From contig NZ_JBHSEZ010000001.1 of NCBI RefSeq assembly GCF_042653765.1, forward strand, positions 496,001-560,000: a stretch of DNA of 64,000 bases, written 5' to 3'. The notes beneath the pieces are model-generated. The model did no database searches and was not told the origin of the DNA. It was given only the letters and a program-made list of their open reading frames with translations. Below, piece after piece: positions 16,638 to 26,009 of the stretch. Each line of letters opens with the position of its first letter. Position 1 is the first letter of the stretch. The translations under genes and the position numbers were made by a program. Source of the DNA: Castellaniella denitrificans (GTDB lineage Bacteria > Pseudomonadota > Gammaproteobacteria > Burkholderiales > Burkholderiaceae_B).

Positions 16638-16785
16638 CCTGACAACGAAAGAAGGTGGGCGAAATGTGGTGGTTCCGGCCCGCTGGGGGCTGCCTGGCCA
16701 TGTGCGCCCGCGTATGGGCTTATGAGGGACGGTCGTGGCGTGGCGCCATCCGCATCCCGACCAGGTGGCCTGCCGGCTCGCCCGT

Positions 16786-16810
16786 GAAAAACCCCGGCCG
16801 AAACCGGGGT
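16786..16810 (-). terminator. Rho-independent terminator after the NCS2 permease
   Basis: Minus-strand ACCCCGG TTTCGG CCGGGGT is a perfect 7-bp stem followed by TTTT. It lies about 50 bp after the permease stop and separates that gene from greA. Confidence 0.75.
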
Positions 16811-16861
16811 GCTTGAGGGGTATTGTGGGCAATCCGGCAAGAAAAAGCAAGCCCCGCCCGA

Positions 16862-18187
16862 TCAGATCACGGCCGGCCGCTTTCCCCCGCGCAGCAGCGC
16901 GTGCAGCAGGATGGCGCCGAAGGTCGCGGTGCCGATGCCATCGAGCTTGAAGCCGCCGATGGCGATGGAAAAATTGCCCGCGCCCAGGATCAGCGTGACG
17001 GCCGCGACGATCAGGTTGCGGTTGTCGCTGAAATCGACCTGGTTGACCACCCAGATGCGGGCGCCCGCGATGGCGATCAGGCCGAACACCACCACCGACA
17101 TGCCGCCCAGCACCGGGGCCGGGATGGCCTGGATCACCGCGCCGAACTTGGGCGAAAAGCCCAGCACCAGGGCCACCAGGGCGGCCACCACGAACACCAG
17201 GGTCGAATAGATCTTCGTCGCGGTCATCACGCCGATGTTCTCCGCGTAGGTCGTCACGCCCGTGCCGCCCAGGGATCCGGAAATCATCGTCGCCACCCCG
17301 TCGCCCATGAAGGCGCGGCCCAGATAGCGGTCCAGGTTCTGCCCGGTCATGGCGCCGACCGCCTTGATGTGCCCCAGGTTCTCGGCCACCAGGATGATGG
17401 CCACCGGGGCGATCACGCTGATGGCGTGCGCCTCGAACACCGGCGCCGTCATCCTGGGCAGCCCGAGCCAGGGCGCGGCGGAGATGGCGGCGAAATCGAT
17501 CGGCTTGCCCAGCCCCAGGCCGTTGGCCAGGATCAGGTAGATCACGCAGGCGGCGAACAGCCCCACCAGGATCAGCAGGCGCTGCACCAGGCCGCGCGTA
17601 TAGACGGCCACTCCGCCGACGCACAGCACGGTCACGAGCGCCATCACGGACTCGAACAGCGAGCCGCCCATGGCGCCCTTGGCCGCGATCGGCGCCAGGT
17701 TCAGGCCGATCACGGCCACGACCGCGCCGGTGACGACCGGCGGCATCCAGCGGTCGATCCAGTCGGCCGCCCCGCCCTGGCGCGCGTTGATCAGCGCGGT
17801 CAGCAGGCCGATGCCGGTGTAGATCAGGCCGCAGACGATGATGGCGCCCAGCGCCACGCCCATGTTCAGGTTCGGCCCGCTGCCCGAATAGCCGCTGACG
17901 GCGATCACGCCGCCGATGAAGGCGAAGCTGGAGCCCAGGTAGCTGGGCACCCGGCCGCCGACGAACAGGAAGAAGATCAGCGTGCCCACCCCCGACATCA
18001 GGATGGCCATGTTGGGGTCGAAGCCCATGATGAGCGGCGCCAGGATGGTGGAGCCGAACATGGCCACGACGTGCTGCGCGCCCATGGCCACGGTCTGGGG
18101 CCAGGGCATGGTTTCGTCGGGCTGGACAACGGCGCCGTCGGCGGTGCCGGACACGCGGCGCCACTGCGGGAAATAGGAAGTCGTCAT
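16862..18187 (-). CDS. uraA: Uracil/xanthine permease (NCS2 family)
   Basis: A 441-residue nucleobase:cation symporter with about 14 predicted membrane segments. The family motifs AMFGSTILAPLIMGFDPN near residue 45, GSSFAFIGGV, the substrate-site segment LVAENLGHIKAVG and the TTYAENIGVMTATKIYS loop are present. UraA-like uracil uptake is favoured over xanthine by overall resemblance, but the substrate is not certain. The start MTTSYFPQW has no clear ribosome site. An upstream in-frame start would add a 27-residue Ser/Pro-rich segment and is less likely. A good terminator follows. Confidence 0.85.
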   Translation of the reverse strand: MTTSYFPQWRRVSGTADGAVVQPDETMPWPQTVAMGAQHVVAMFGSTILAPLIMGFDPNMAILMSGVGTLIFFLFVGGRVPSYLGSSFAFIGGVIAVSGYSGSGPNLNMGVALGAIIVCGLIYTGIGLLTALINARQGGAADWIDRWMPPVVTGAVVAVIGLNLAPIAAKGAMGGSLFESVMALVTVLCVGGVAVYTRGLVQRLLILVGLFAACVIYLILANGLGLGKPIDFAAISAAPWLGLPRMTAPVFEAHAISVIAPVAIILVAENLGHIKAVGAMTGQNLDRYLGRAFMGDGVATMISGSLGGTGVTTYAENIGVMTATKIYSTLVFVVAALVALVLGFSPKFGAVIQAIPAPVLGGMSVVVFGLIAIAGARIWVVNQVDFSDNRNLIVAAVTLILGAGNFSIAIGGFKLDGIGTATFGAILLHALLRGGKRPAVI

Positions 18188-18310
18188 GGAGGAATCACGG
18201 CCGGGAGGCCGTCCGGAGGAGGAAGATGGAGGGTTGAATGAAATCGCGTCGCAAGTGTAAGTCGGCACCCCATCCCCGGCAAGATGGCGTCATCCCGGAT
18301 GACGTCCCGG

Positions 18311-18582
18311 TCAGGCGCGCGGCTCGGCGTCCAGCGCCCAGGGCTCCCTGACGAAGGACGCGGCCAGGTATTCGATCAGGGCCTGGACGCGGGCCGGCAT
18401 CAAGGCGTCGGCATTGTTGATCCGCGGCAGGATCGGCACGACCCGGGGAAATTCGCCCTGCCCGGGATGGCGGAAATGCCAGGTCGAGCCGCCGCGCGCG
18501 TAGGCGTACTGCAGGACCTGGTGGCCCACCAGGTCGCGCGGATGGCGCGGCTGGCGTCGGGGCGGCCCAGGGGCCGCGCCAT
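18311..18582 (-). pseudogene. Eroded LysR-family regulator remnant
   Basis: Three fragments of a LysR effector domain can be read in order on the minus strand. First is ARPLGRP (in a different frame), then PRHPRDLVGHQVLQYAYARG...STWHFRHPGQGE...INNADALMPA, then directly the family C-terminus ARVQALIEYLAASF. The DNA-binding domain and two internal stretches are gone and the frame shifts once, so it cannot work. It lies immediately after the last gene of the unknown catabolic operon and may be the relic of an older regulator of that operon or of a lost neighbour. Confidence 0.7.
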
Positions 18583-18591
18583 GCGATGCCG

Positions 18592-19455
18592 CTACACCAC
18601 CGAACGGTGCCGCTGGATGCAGGTGTCCAGGACGTCTCCGCCGGGACGGCTCCACCAGTCCTCGGAGAAGATCTCGACCTCGCACAGGCCGGCGTAGCCG
18701 GCCGCCTCCATCTCGCGGCGGATGGCCTTGAGCTCGATCACTCCGTCGCCCATCATGCCGCGATCGTTCAGGAGGTCGCGCGTCGGCGCCAGCCAGTCGC
18801 AGACGTGGTAGGCCAGCAGGCGTCCGGCGCCCGCGCGCCGGATCTGCTGATGCAGCTTCGGGTCCCACCAGACGTGGTAGACGTCGACGGCCACGCCCAG
18901 CATGCCGGATCGGCCCGGGTCCAGTTCGTCGCACAGGTCCAACGCCTGCTCCAGCGTGTTGACGCAGGCGCGTTCGGCGGCCTGCATGGGATGCAGGGGT
19001 TCGATCGCCAGCGGCATGCCGACCGTGCGGGCGTATTCCAATGTGGCGGCGATGCCGTCGCGCACCTCGCCGCGCGCCCGCGCGATGTCCGTGTAGGCCG
19101 GCGCCCCCTGCAAGGCGCCCGGCAGCGAGCCCACCACCAGGACCAGGCAGGGCGCGTCCAGCGTCTTCGCCTCGTCCACGGCGCACCGGTTGTCTTCCAG
19201 CGCAGCGGCCAGGCCGCCGGCGTCGGCCGCCGGAAAGAAGCCGCCCCGGCAATAGCCCGACAGGCGCGTGCCGGTGTCCCGCAACCGGCGGGCGATGGCG
19301 TCCAGCCCGACGGCGGCCACCTGGTCGCGCCAGGGCGAGATCGCCCGGATGCCGCGCCGGGCGCACTCGTCGATGATCGTGTCCAGCCGCCACTGCTTGC
19401 GCACCGTGGCGGTGTTCAGGGACAGGGCCTCATGGTCATTTGAAAAATCCCGCAT
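18592..19455 (-). CDS. Sugar phosphate isomerase/epimerase-like TIM barrel protein
   Basis: A 287-residue protein of the xylose-isomerase-like AP-endonuclease-2 fold. Metal-ligand candidates typical of the family are visible: a glutamate in MPLAIEPLHPM near residue 148, AVDVYHVWWDP near 187, HVCDW near 217 and CEVEIFSEDWW near 263. Such enzymes isomerise, epimerise or dehydrate sugars, keto-sugars and cyclitols; the substrate cannot be told. The start MRDFSNDHEAL lies 10 bp after the preceding gene, so it is the last intact gene of the operon. Confidence 0.8.
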   Translation of the reverse strand: MRDFSNDHEALSLNTATVRKQWRLDTIIDECARRGIRAISPWRDQVAAVGLDAIARRLRDTGTRLSGYCRGGFFPAADAGGLAAALEDNRCAVDEAKTLDAPCLVLVVGSLPGALQGAPAYTDIARARGEVRDGIAATLEYARTVGMPLAIEPLHPMQAAERACVNTLEQALDLCDELDPGRSGMLGVAVDVYHVWWDPKLHQQIRRAGAGRLLAYHVCDWLAPTRDLLNDRGMMGDGVIELKAIRREMEAAGYAGLCEVEIFSEDWWSRPGGDVLDTCIQRHRSVV

Positions 19456-19465
19456 GCCGCGCTCC

Positions 19466-20656
19466 TCAGTCCTGATGGACGCCGTGCACGGCCAGCCATT
19501 GCGACAGGCGCGCGACAGCCAGATCCGGCCGTTCGAGCACGCCGGCCTGGTCGGCCAGGCGGAACAGTTCGGCCACGTGCTGCACGGAACGCGCGCTCTG
19601 CTGCCCGCCCACCATCGAGAAATGGTCCTGGTGGCCGTTGAGCCAGGCCATGCAGACCACGCCCGTCTTGTAGAAGCGCGTGGGCGCGGCGAAGATGTGG
19701 CGCGACAGCGGCACGGTCGGCGCCAGGATTTCGTGGAAGCGCGCGGCGTCGCCGGCGCCCAGCGCGGCCAGCGCGGCACTGGCCGCCGGCGCGATGGCGT
19801 CGAAGATCCCCAGCAGCGCGTCGCTGTGCCCGTGCGCGGGCAGCTCGCCCGCGCCGTCGCCCGCGATCAGCTCGGCATAGTTGAAATCGTCGCCGGTGTA
19901 CATGCGCACGCCCGCTGGCAGGCGGCGGCGCATTTCGATCTCGCGGTCCTTGTCCAGCAGCGAGATCTTGATTCCGTCCACCTTGTCCGCATGGGCGGCG
20001 ATGACGCCCAGGGCGGTGTCCATGGCGCGAGAGAGGTCCTCGTCGCCCCAGTAGCCCCGCAGCTGCGGGTCGAACATGTCGCCCAGCCAATGCAGGATGA
20101 CCGGCTCGCGCACCTGTTCCAGGATGCGGCCGTAGACTCGGGCATAGTCGTCCGGCCCGCGCGCCACGCGCACCAGGGCGCGGCTGGCCATCAGGATCAG
20201 CCGGCCGCCCAGGGCCTCGATCGCCGCGGCCTGTTCCTCGTAGGCCGCGACCACGTCGTCCACCGTGCGCGCCGCCTCCGGCGCCAGGTGGTCCGTCCCG
20301 CAGCCCGAGGCCACCCGGGCGCCGGGCACGTCGCGCGCCGCGTCCAGCGAGCGCCGGATCAGCTCGAGCGAAGTCGCCCAGTCCAGGCCCATGCCGCGCT
20401 GCGCGGTGTCCATGGCCTCGGCCACCCCCAGGCCCAGGGACCACAAGTGGCGGCGATAGCCGATCGTGGCTTCCCAGTCGATGGCGCAATCGATCCAGGG
20501 ATCCACGGCGGCCAGCGGGTCGGCCACCACGTGCGCCGCCGAATAGGCGATGCGGTTGAAGGCCGCGCCGCCGGCCGGCCGGGGCGCGGGCTCGCCGCGC
20601 AGGACATAGGGTTCAAGCCCGCCGGACGGCGTGGGCAACAGGATGCGACCGCTCAT
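19466..20656 (-). CDS. DUF993 family protein (dihydrodipicolinate-synthase-like)
   Basis: A 396-residue protein resembling the DUF993 group, which folds like the class I aldolases of the DHDPS/NAL superfamily. The Schiff-base lysine is likely in VDGIKISLLDKD near residue 224. A conserved HWLGDMFDPQLRGYWG precedes it and ARFHEILAPTVPLSRHIF follows. An aldol cleavage of a keto acid or keto sugar is a reasonable inference, not shown. It lies 12 bp after the Gfo/Idh/MocA gene and 10 bp before the isomerase gene. Confidence 0.78.
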   Translation of the reverse strand: MSGRILLPTPSGGLEPYVLRGEPAPRPAGGAAFNRIAYSAAHVVADPLAAVDPWIDCAIDWEATIGYRRHLWSLGLGVAEAMDTAQRGMGLDWATSLELIRRSLDAARDVPGARVASGCGTDHLAPEAARTVDDVVAAYEEQAAAIEALGGRLILMASRALVRVARGPDDYARVYGRILEQVREPVILHWLGDMFDPQLRGYWGDEDLSRAMDTALGVIAAHADKVDGIKISLLDKDREIEMRRRLPAGVRMYTGDDFNYAELIAGDGAGELPAHGHSDALLGIFDAIAPAASAALAALGAGDAARFHEILAPTVPLSRHIFAAPTRFYKTGVVCMAWLNGHQDHFSMVGGQQSARSVQHVAELFRLADQAGVLERPDLAVARLSQWLAVHGVHQD

Positions 20657-20668
20657 GACCCCGCCTCC

Positions 20669-21838
20669 TCAACGCTTCGGGAACAGCGCCGGCACGTCGA
20701 CCCAGCGGCGTTCCCGCCAGCTCTGCAGCGCCGTCTCGACCAGTTGCACGCCCTTGGCGCCCTCTTCCAGCGTCCAGCGGAAGGGCTCATCGGCCACAAC
20801 GTGGCGGATGAAATGTTCCCACTGGATCTTGAAGCCGTTGTCGCAGGACTCGGTATCGGGCACCGTCTGCCACTGCTCCATGAAGGGCATCTTCTGCTTT
20901 TCGTCCGGATTCCAGACCGGGCGCGGCGTGGAAACCCGGGGCTGGACCACGCACTCGGTCAGGCCCGCGACGGCGGACCCGTGCGTGCCATCCACGTGGA
21001 AGGTCACCAGGTCGTCGCGGCGCACGCGCGTGGTCCACGAACTGTTGACCTGCGCGATGACCGGCTCGCCATTGTGTCCCTTGAGCTCGAAGGTGGCGTA
21101 GGCGGCGTCGTCCGCGGTGGCTTCGTAGGTTTTGCCCTGCTCGTCCAGGCGCTCGGGGATGTGCGTGGCGCCCAGGCAGGACACGGACTGGACCTCGCCG
21201 AAGAGATTGTCCAGCACGTAGCGCCAATGGCAGACCATGTCGAGGATCATGCCGCCGCCGTCCTCCTTGCGGTAGTTCCAGGAGGGGCGCTGGATGGGCT
21301 GCAGATCGCCTTCGAAGACCCAGTAGCCGAACTCGATGCGCACCGACAGCATGCGGCCGAAAAAGCCCGAACGACGCAGCATGTCGAGCTTGCGCAGGCC
21401 CGGCAGGAACAGCTTGTCCTGCACCACGCCGTGCTTGATGCCGGCGTCCTGCGCCAGGCGGCAGACCCGCAGGGCCTCGTCCAGGCCGGTGGCGATGGGC
21501 TTTTCGCAGTAGATGTGCTTGCCGGCGGCGATGGCGCGCGCCAGCAGGTCCGGCCGCATCTGCGTGGTGCCGGCGTCGAAGAACACCGTGTCGTCCGGAT
21601 TGGCGAGCGCCGCGTCCAGATCGTCGGTGCAGCGCTCGATTCCGTGCGCCCGGGCCAGGGCCCGGACCTTGTCCAGGTTGCGCCCCACCAGGATCGGATC
21701 GGGCATCACCCGGTCGCCGTTGGCCAGGGCCACCCCGCCCTGCTGGCGGATCGCCACGATCGAGCGGATCAGGTGCTGGTTCATGCCCATGCGTCCCGTG
21801 ACGCCATGCATGATGATTCCAAGACGTTGCGTGCTCAT
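20669..21838 (-). CDS. Gfo/Idh/MocA family oxidoreductase
   Basis: A 389-residue NAD(P)-dependent oxidoreductase. The Rossmann loop is HGVTGRMGMNQHLI near residue 11, and the family signature CEKPIATG lies near 120. The C-terminal sheet domain carries DMVCHWRYVLDNL, an aromatic/His-rich active-site segment. Members oxidise hydroxyls of sugars, inositols and glycosides to ketones. It is 21 bp downstream of the enolase-like gene in the same operon. The specific substrate is unknown. Confidence 0.85.
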   Translation of the reverse strand: MSTQRLGIIMHGVTGRMGMNQHLIRSIVAIRQQGGVALANGDRVMPDPILVGRNLDKVRALARAHGIERCTDDLDAALANPDDTVFFDAGTTQMRPDLLARAIAAGKHIYCEKPIATGLDEALRVCRLAQDAGIKHGVVQDKLFLPGLRKLDMLRRSGFFGRMLSVRIEFGYWVFEGDLQPIQRPSWNYRKEDGGGMILDMVCHWRYVLDNLFGEVQSVSCLGATHIPERLDEQGKTYEATADDAAYATFELKGHNGEPVIAQVNSSWTTRVRRDDLVTFHVDGTHGSAVAGLTECVVQPRVSTPRPVWNPDEKQKMPFMEQWQTVPDTESCDNGFKIQWEHFIRHVVADEPFRWTLEEGAKGVQLVETALQSWRERRWVDVPALFPKR

Positions 21839-21859
21839 GGAAGTCCTTTTCGTTCAGAT

Positions 21860-23287
21860 TCAATAAACGGAACGCATCGCGTCCCAGGAAACGTGGCCGT
21901 CGGCCGTGCCGGTCGCGAAACCGGCGCAGTCAAGACCGCTCAGATCGATCCCGCCATCCTCGATGCGCAGGCGGACGGCGCCGTCGGAATGCTCGTAGAG
22001 CGTCGGAAACCCCTGCAGGAAACCTCGCTGTTCGGCCTGCGGCGCAGCCGCCAGGCCATTGACGTAGTGATGGCCGTTGCGTTCCACATGGGCCAGCCCC
22101 AGCCAGCCCGCCAGCGCCAGATCCTGCTGGACGCCCAGCCCCGCCTGCATCGTCAGGTCCTCGCCCGACAGGAAATAGGTCCGGCCGGTGTCGCGCGACC
22201 AGGCCGCGCAGCGCGCCGCGTTGAGCACGGACTTGTAGAAGCCCTTGCAGCTCTTGCTGGACACGCCGGTGTAGCCCGCCGCCCGTGCGCGGGGAAACGC
22301 ATCGATCGTCGCATCCGACTCGTCGATCAGCAGGGGCACGCGCGGGCTCAGGGCCGAGACGTCCGTGTCCAGCGCCTGCGCGCGCGCCAGAGGCTGCTCG
22401 ATGAAGGCCAGGCGCGCCCGCAGGGGCGCCAGCGCGGGATCCCGCTCCAGGCGATCGAGGAATTCGGCCAGATGCGCCGCATCGCGGTACTGTTCATTGC
22501 CGTCGAGCGTCACCACCGTCATGACGTCGAGGATCACCGGAACGATCTCCGCCAGGCGGCGCGCATCCGCCCGCGCGTCGCCCGCGAGCTTGAGCTTGAA
22601 GTGGCGATGGCCGTAGCGGGCGACGGCCTGCGCCAGGCTGACGGGCAGGCCGTCGTCCGGCGCGCCGGGCGGCGGTTCGACCAGCGCATCGGCCAGCCCG
22701 ACCGTGTGCCGCGCCGCGATCCGCCGGCCGGCCAGGGACGCGGGGTGGGCGGACAGGAAGGCGTCCAGGTCGAAATCCAGCAGATCGTCGGCCAGGCCGG
22801 TGCCCGCCAGGCGCATGCCCGCTGCGTTGGCCGACAGCGCCGCGGCGAAGCCCATCCCCAGCGCATGGCAGACCGCGTCGAACACTGCCCGGTCCACCAG
22901 GGCGGGACCGTAGGACGCCACCAGGGGCGGCAGGCCGCGCCGCGCCGCCGCTTCATGAACGGCGCGGTAATGACGGGCGGCATGCCCCCAGGCGGTGTCC
23001 GGCCGGGCGTCCGACCGATAGGCCTCGCGGGCCAGGAACAGGGCCTCGCGCAATTGCTCGAAATTGCGCGCCTGGGTCAGTTCCGGGCGCTTGTCGAACC
23101 ATTTGGGGATCATCATTTCAGCCGCGCAGCCTGTCGCCGTCCGACCGTCTTCCAGGCGGATGCGCGCCCTGGCGTAGGCCTGCGGACAGGCGTTCACGGT
23201 GGCGCCGCCGAATCTGAAAGGCAGCCGAAGGGTGACATCGCGCTCGGCGAAGCCGATGTCCTCGATCACAAAACGGATGGCGTGCAT
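21860..23287 (-). CDS. Enolase-superfamily (mandelate racemase/muconate-lactonizing-like) enzyme
   Basis: A 475-residue protein with a complete enolase-superfamily active-site order. It has a KxK pair in HFKLKLAGD near residue 229, metal ligands in VTLDGNEQY near 258, FIEQPL near 290 and LLIDESDA near 312, and a lysine in GVSSKSCKG near 335. Lysines on both sides of the barrel resemble the MLE/dipeptide-epimerase type. The chain is longer than the usual 350-400 residues. It probably abstracts a proton alpha to a carboxylate, giving racemisation, cycloisomerisation or dehydration. It lies between the transporter genes and the oxidoreductase. Confidence 0.8.
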   Translation of the reverse strand: MHAIRFVIEDIGFAERDVTLRLPFRFGGATVNACPQAYARARIRLEDGRTATGCAAEMMIPKWFDKRPELTQARNFEQLREALFLAREAYRSDARPDTAWGHAARHYRAVHEAAARRGLPPLVASYGPALVDRAVFDAVCHALGMGFAAALSANAAGMRLAGTGLADDLLDFDLDAFLSAHPASLAGRRIAARHTVGLADALVEPPPGAPDDGLPVSLAQAVARYGHRHFKLKLAGDARADARRLAEIVPVILDVMTVVTLDGNEQYRDAAHLAEFLDRLERDPALAPLRARLAFIEQPLARAQALDTDVSALSPRVPLLIDESDATIDAFPRARAAGYTGVSSKSCKGFYKSVLNAARCAAWSRDTGRTYFLSGEDLTMQAGLGVQQDLALAGWLGLAHVERNGHHYVNGLAAAPQAEQRGFLQGFPTLYEHSDGAVRLRIEDGGIDLSGLDCAGFATGTADGHVSWDAMRSVY

Positions 23288-23308
23288 GTCTCGCGCCCGG
23301 ATCGGGCC

Positions 23309-24088
23309 TCAGTGATCCAATATGCCTTCGGAATAGAAGTGCGCGCGGATCCGCCTGGCGTACTTCGCGAACTCGGGAGAGCCCATGACGTCCAGCGAAC
23401 GCATGCGCGGCAGGTCGATGTCGTAGATCGCCGCGATGGAGCCGGGGCGTTCGCTCATGACGATGACCCGGTCCGACAGAAAGATCGCCTCGGGGATGCT
23501 GTGCGTGATCAGGAGGACCGTCTTGCGGGATTCGGCCCAGATCCGCTGCAGTTCGAGGTTCATTTTCTCGCGCGTCATGGCGTCGAGCGCGCCGAAGGGC
23601 TCGTCCATCAGGAGCAGCGCCGGATCGTGCAGCAACGCCCGGCAGATCGAAGCGCGCTGCTGCATGCCGCCCGAGAGCTGCCAGGGATACTTGCGCTCGA
23701 AGCCCGACAGGCCGGCCATGCCGATGAGTTCCAGCGCGCGTGCGCGTGCCGGCCCCATCGGCATGTGCCGCATCTCGGCCTGCAGCAGGATGTTGTCCAG
23801 CACGTTGCGCCAGGCCAGCAGGACCGCGCTCTGGAAGACGATCCCCACGTCCTTGCGCGGTCCGGCGACGGGCTGTCCCGCCAGGGACAGCCTGCCCTCC
23901 GTGATGGGCAGCAGGCCCGCGACCATCTTCAGCAAGGTGCTCTTGCCGCAGCCCGAGGGTCCGACGACGGATACGAACTCGCCCGCGCGGATGCTGAAGT
24001 CCAGCGGCTTGAGGGATTCGACGGCGCCATCGCGGGTCTGGTAGACCTTGGTGACGCCGGAGGCTTCGATCAGGATGTCGTCAGGCAT
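23309..24088 (-). CDS. ABC transporter ATP-binding protein (NitT/TauT type)
   Basis: A 259-residue ATPase with Walker A VVGPSGCGKSTLL near residue 40, signature QLSGGMQQRASICRALL, Walker B LLLMDEPFGALDA and switch histidine LITHSIPEA. This pattern is that of SsuB/TauB/NrtD-like ATPases. It is 18 bp after the substrate-binding protein gene and 21 bp before the enolase-like gene, so importer and enzymes are co-transcribed. Confidence 0.92.
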   Translation of the reverse strand: MPDDILIEASGVTKVYQTRDGAVESLKPLDFSIRAGEFVSVVGPSGCGKSTLLKMVAGLLPITEGRLSLAGQPVAGPRKDVGIVFQSAVLLAWRNVLDNILLQAEMRHMPMGPARARALELIGMAGLSGFERKYPWQLSGGMQQRASICRALLHDPALLLMDEPFGALDAMTREKMNLELQRIWAESRKTVLLITHSIPEAIFLSDRVIVMSERPGSIAAIYDIDLPRMRSLDVMGSPEFAKYARRIRAHFYSEGILDH

Positions 24089-24106
24089 GGCGGGTCCGGG
24101 GCGGCT

Positions 24107-25117
24107 TCAGTTCTTGGGGAGATAGTCCAGGGTCACGTAGTCGCCCGGCTTGCCGCGGTGCGCGGGATCGACCCCGCCATACTCCACCAGCATGTCCAGG
24201 GACTTGTCCACGTTGTCCATGGCGACGCGGAACGGCCGCTCGTTCTTCGTTTCCGGGGTGTGGTAGAGCTCGATGCTGCGCTTCAGGCCGACCAGCAGCG
24301 TCTCGGACACGCCGGCCTTGGGCTTGGCTTCCAGCATGGCGTCCACGGCGGCCTGCGGGTCCTTTTCCGCCGCCTCGACGGCGCGCGTGGAGGCGCGCAT
24401 GAAACGACGCGCCAGGTCGGGGTGCTCGGCGAGCCAGTCCTTGTTGACGATGATGCCCGAGCTGATCTGGTTGACGCCGGAATCAGCGAAGCGGATCGGA
24501 TGGACCGGCTTGCCGGTGGCGTCCTGCAGCTTGATGGCCTGGTCCATGACGTAGCCCAGCAGCATGTCGGCGCGCCCCGTCATGACCGCGTTGAGCTTGG
24601 TCTGGGCATCGCCCGAGACGATCTTGATCTGAGCGGGATCGATCTTGTTGGCCTTGAGAAAGATCGGCCACATCTGCGACATCGAGTCGCCCGGCGTCAC
24701 CGCGACCGTCTTGCCGATGATCTGCTGCGGGGTCTTGATGCCCTTTTCCTCGAAGCCCATGACCGACATCGGGTTGAGCTGGAACAGGACACCGGTGGAG
24801 ATCAGCGGCGCGCCCTTGGCCGCCGCCTTGATCATGGTGGTGACGTCGATGTAGCCGAAATTCACGGACCTGGCGGCGACCGCCTGTGCGGTCACGGCCG
24901 AACCCCGGCCTTCCTGGATGTCCAGGTTGATGCCTTCCTCGGCGTAGTAGCCGAGCTTCTTGCCCAGGAAGAAGGGCGCGTGCTCGCTGTACAGATACCA
25001 GTTCAGCATCAGCGTCACGTCATCCTTGGGCTTGTCCTGCGCCCGGACGGGCGCGGCACCGAGCATCGTGGCGGCCAGGGCCAGGCCCAGCCCCGCTTTG
25101 AGCAAGTCGCGAATCAT
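24107..25117 (-). CDS. ABC transporter substrate-binding protein (NMT1/THI5-like)
   Basis: A 336-residue periplasmic protein. A Sec signal peptide (MIRDLLKAGLGLALAATMLG, cleaved after VRA) precedes the family N-terminus VTLMLNWYLYSEHAPFFLG, followed by YYAEEGINLDIQEGRGSAV. This group binds sulfonates, nitrate, pyrimidine precursors and small aromatic or organic acids. The ligand cannot be read directly. It is the second gene of the operon. Confidence 0.9.
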   Translation of the reverse strand: MIRDLLKAGLGLALAATMLGAAPVRAQDKPKDDVTLMLNWYLYSEHAPFFLGKKLGYYAEEGINLDIQEGRGSAVTAQAVAARSVNFGYIDVTTMIKAAAKGAPLISTGVLFQLNPMSVMGFEEKGIKTPQQIIGKTVAVTPGDSMSQMWPIFLKANKIDPAQIKIVSGDAQTKLNAVMTGRADMLLGYVMDQAIKLQDATGKPVHPIRFADSGVNQISSGIIVNKDWLAEHPDLARRFMRASTRAVEAAEKDPQAAVDAMLEAKPKAGVSETLLVGLKRSIELYHTPETKNERPFRVAMDNVDKSLDMLVEYGGVDPAHRGKPGDYVTLDYLPKN

Positions 25118-25186
25118 GCATGTCTCCTTCGGGCGCTGCCGGCCCCTTGTCGTCCAACCCGCCCTTGGCGGTCCGAAAAGAATCCC

Positions 25187-25951
25187 CTAGCGCTGCGAGG
25201 CATGCCAGGGAATCATCATGCGCTCGATCAGATCCACGACCGCGAACAGCAGCACGCCGATGATCGAAAGCAGTACCAGGCCCGCAAACATCAGCGGCAG
25301 GTCGAAATTGCCGTTGGCCACTTGCAGGACGTAGCCGATGCCGGAGTTCGAGCCGACGAACTCGCCAACCACCGCGCCGACGACGGCCAGCGTGACCGAG
25401 ACCTTCAGGCCGCTGAACATCGCGGGCAGCGCCGCGGGCAGGCTGATCTTGAGAAAGGTCTGCAGGCGGCTCGCCCCCATGGAGCGCGCCAGGTCGAGCA
25501 TGTCGGATTCGACCGACTTGAAGCCCATGACGGTGGACACCACGACCGGGAAGAAGCCCAGCAGGAAGGCCGTGATGACCTTGGGCAGGATGCCGAAGCC
25601 GAACCACACGACGAACAGCGGCGCGATCGCCACCTTGGGCACGCTCTGCGAAAACACCAGCAGGGGGTAGACGTAGGATTCCACCACCCTGGAATAGGCA
25701 ATCACCATGGCGATGGGCACGCCGACCACGATGGACAGCAAAAAGCCCCAGACGGTCGCCTGGGTCGTGAACCAGCTTTCGGACAGCAGCATGGGCCACT
25801 GCTGGACGAGCTGGACCATGACCTTGCCGGGCGGCGGGATGAGATACGCGGGAATGCCGAAGAACCGGATGGTCAGGTCCCAGAGCGCCAGCAGGAACAG
25901 CACCAGCAGGAATGGCCGCAGGGCCGGGGACAGAATCAGCTTGCGCAACAT
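25187..25951 (-). CDS. ABC transporter permease (NitT/TauT type)
   Basis: A 254-residue inner-membrane permease with about six hydrophobic segments and the coupling loop LDLARSMGASRLQTFLKISLP. It is the first gene after the operon promoter, which begins about 80 bp upstream. GGGAGA precedes the ATG. Gene order permease, binding protein, ATPase is less common than binding protein first. Confidence 0.92.
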   Translation of the reverse strand: MLRKLILSPALRPFLLVLFLLALWDLTIRFFGIPAYLIPPPGKVMVQLVQQWPMLLSESWFTTQATVWGFLLSIVVGVPIAMVIAYSRVVESYVYPLLVFSQSVPKVAIAPLFVVWFGFGILPKVITAFLLGFFPVVVSTVMGFKSVESDMLDLARSMGASRLQTFLKISLPAALPAMFSGLKVSVTLAVVGAVVGEFVGSNSGIGYVLQVANGNFDLPLMFAGLVLLSIIGVLLFAVVDLIERMMIPWHASQR

Positions 25952-26009
25952 CCGGGTCTCCCGCGGTGCCGCGCGCCGGGATTCCGGCAGGCCGCACTCG
26001 CATGTTTTT

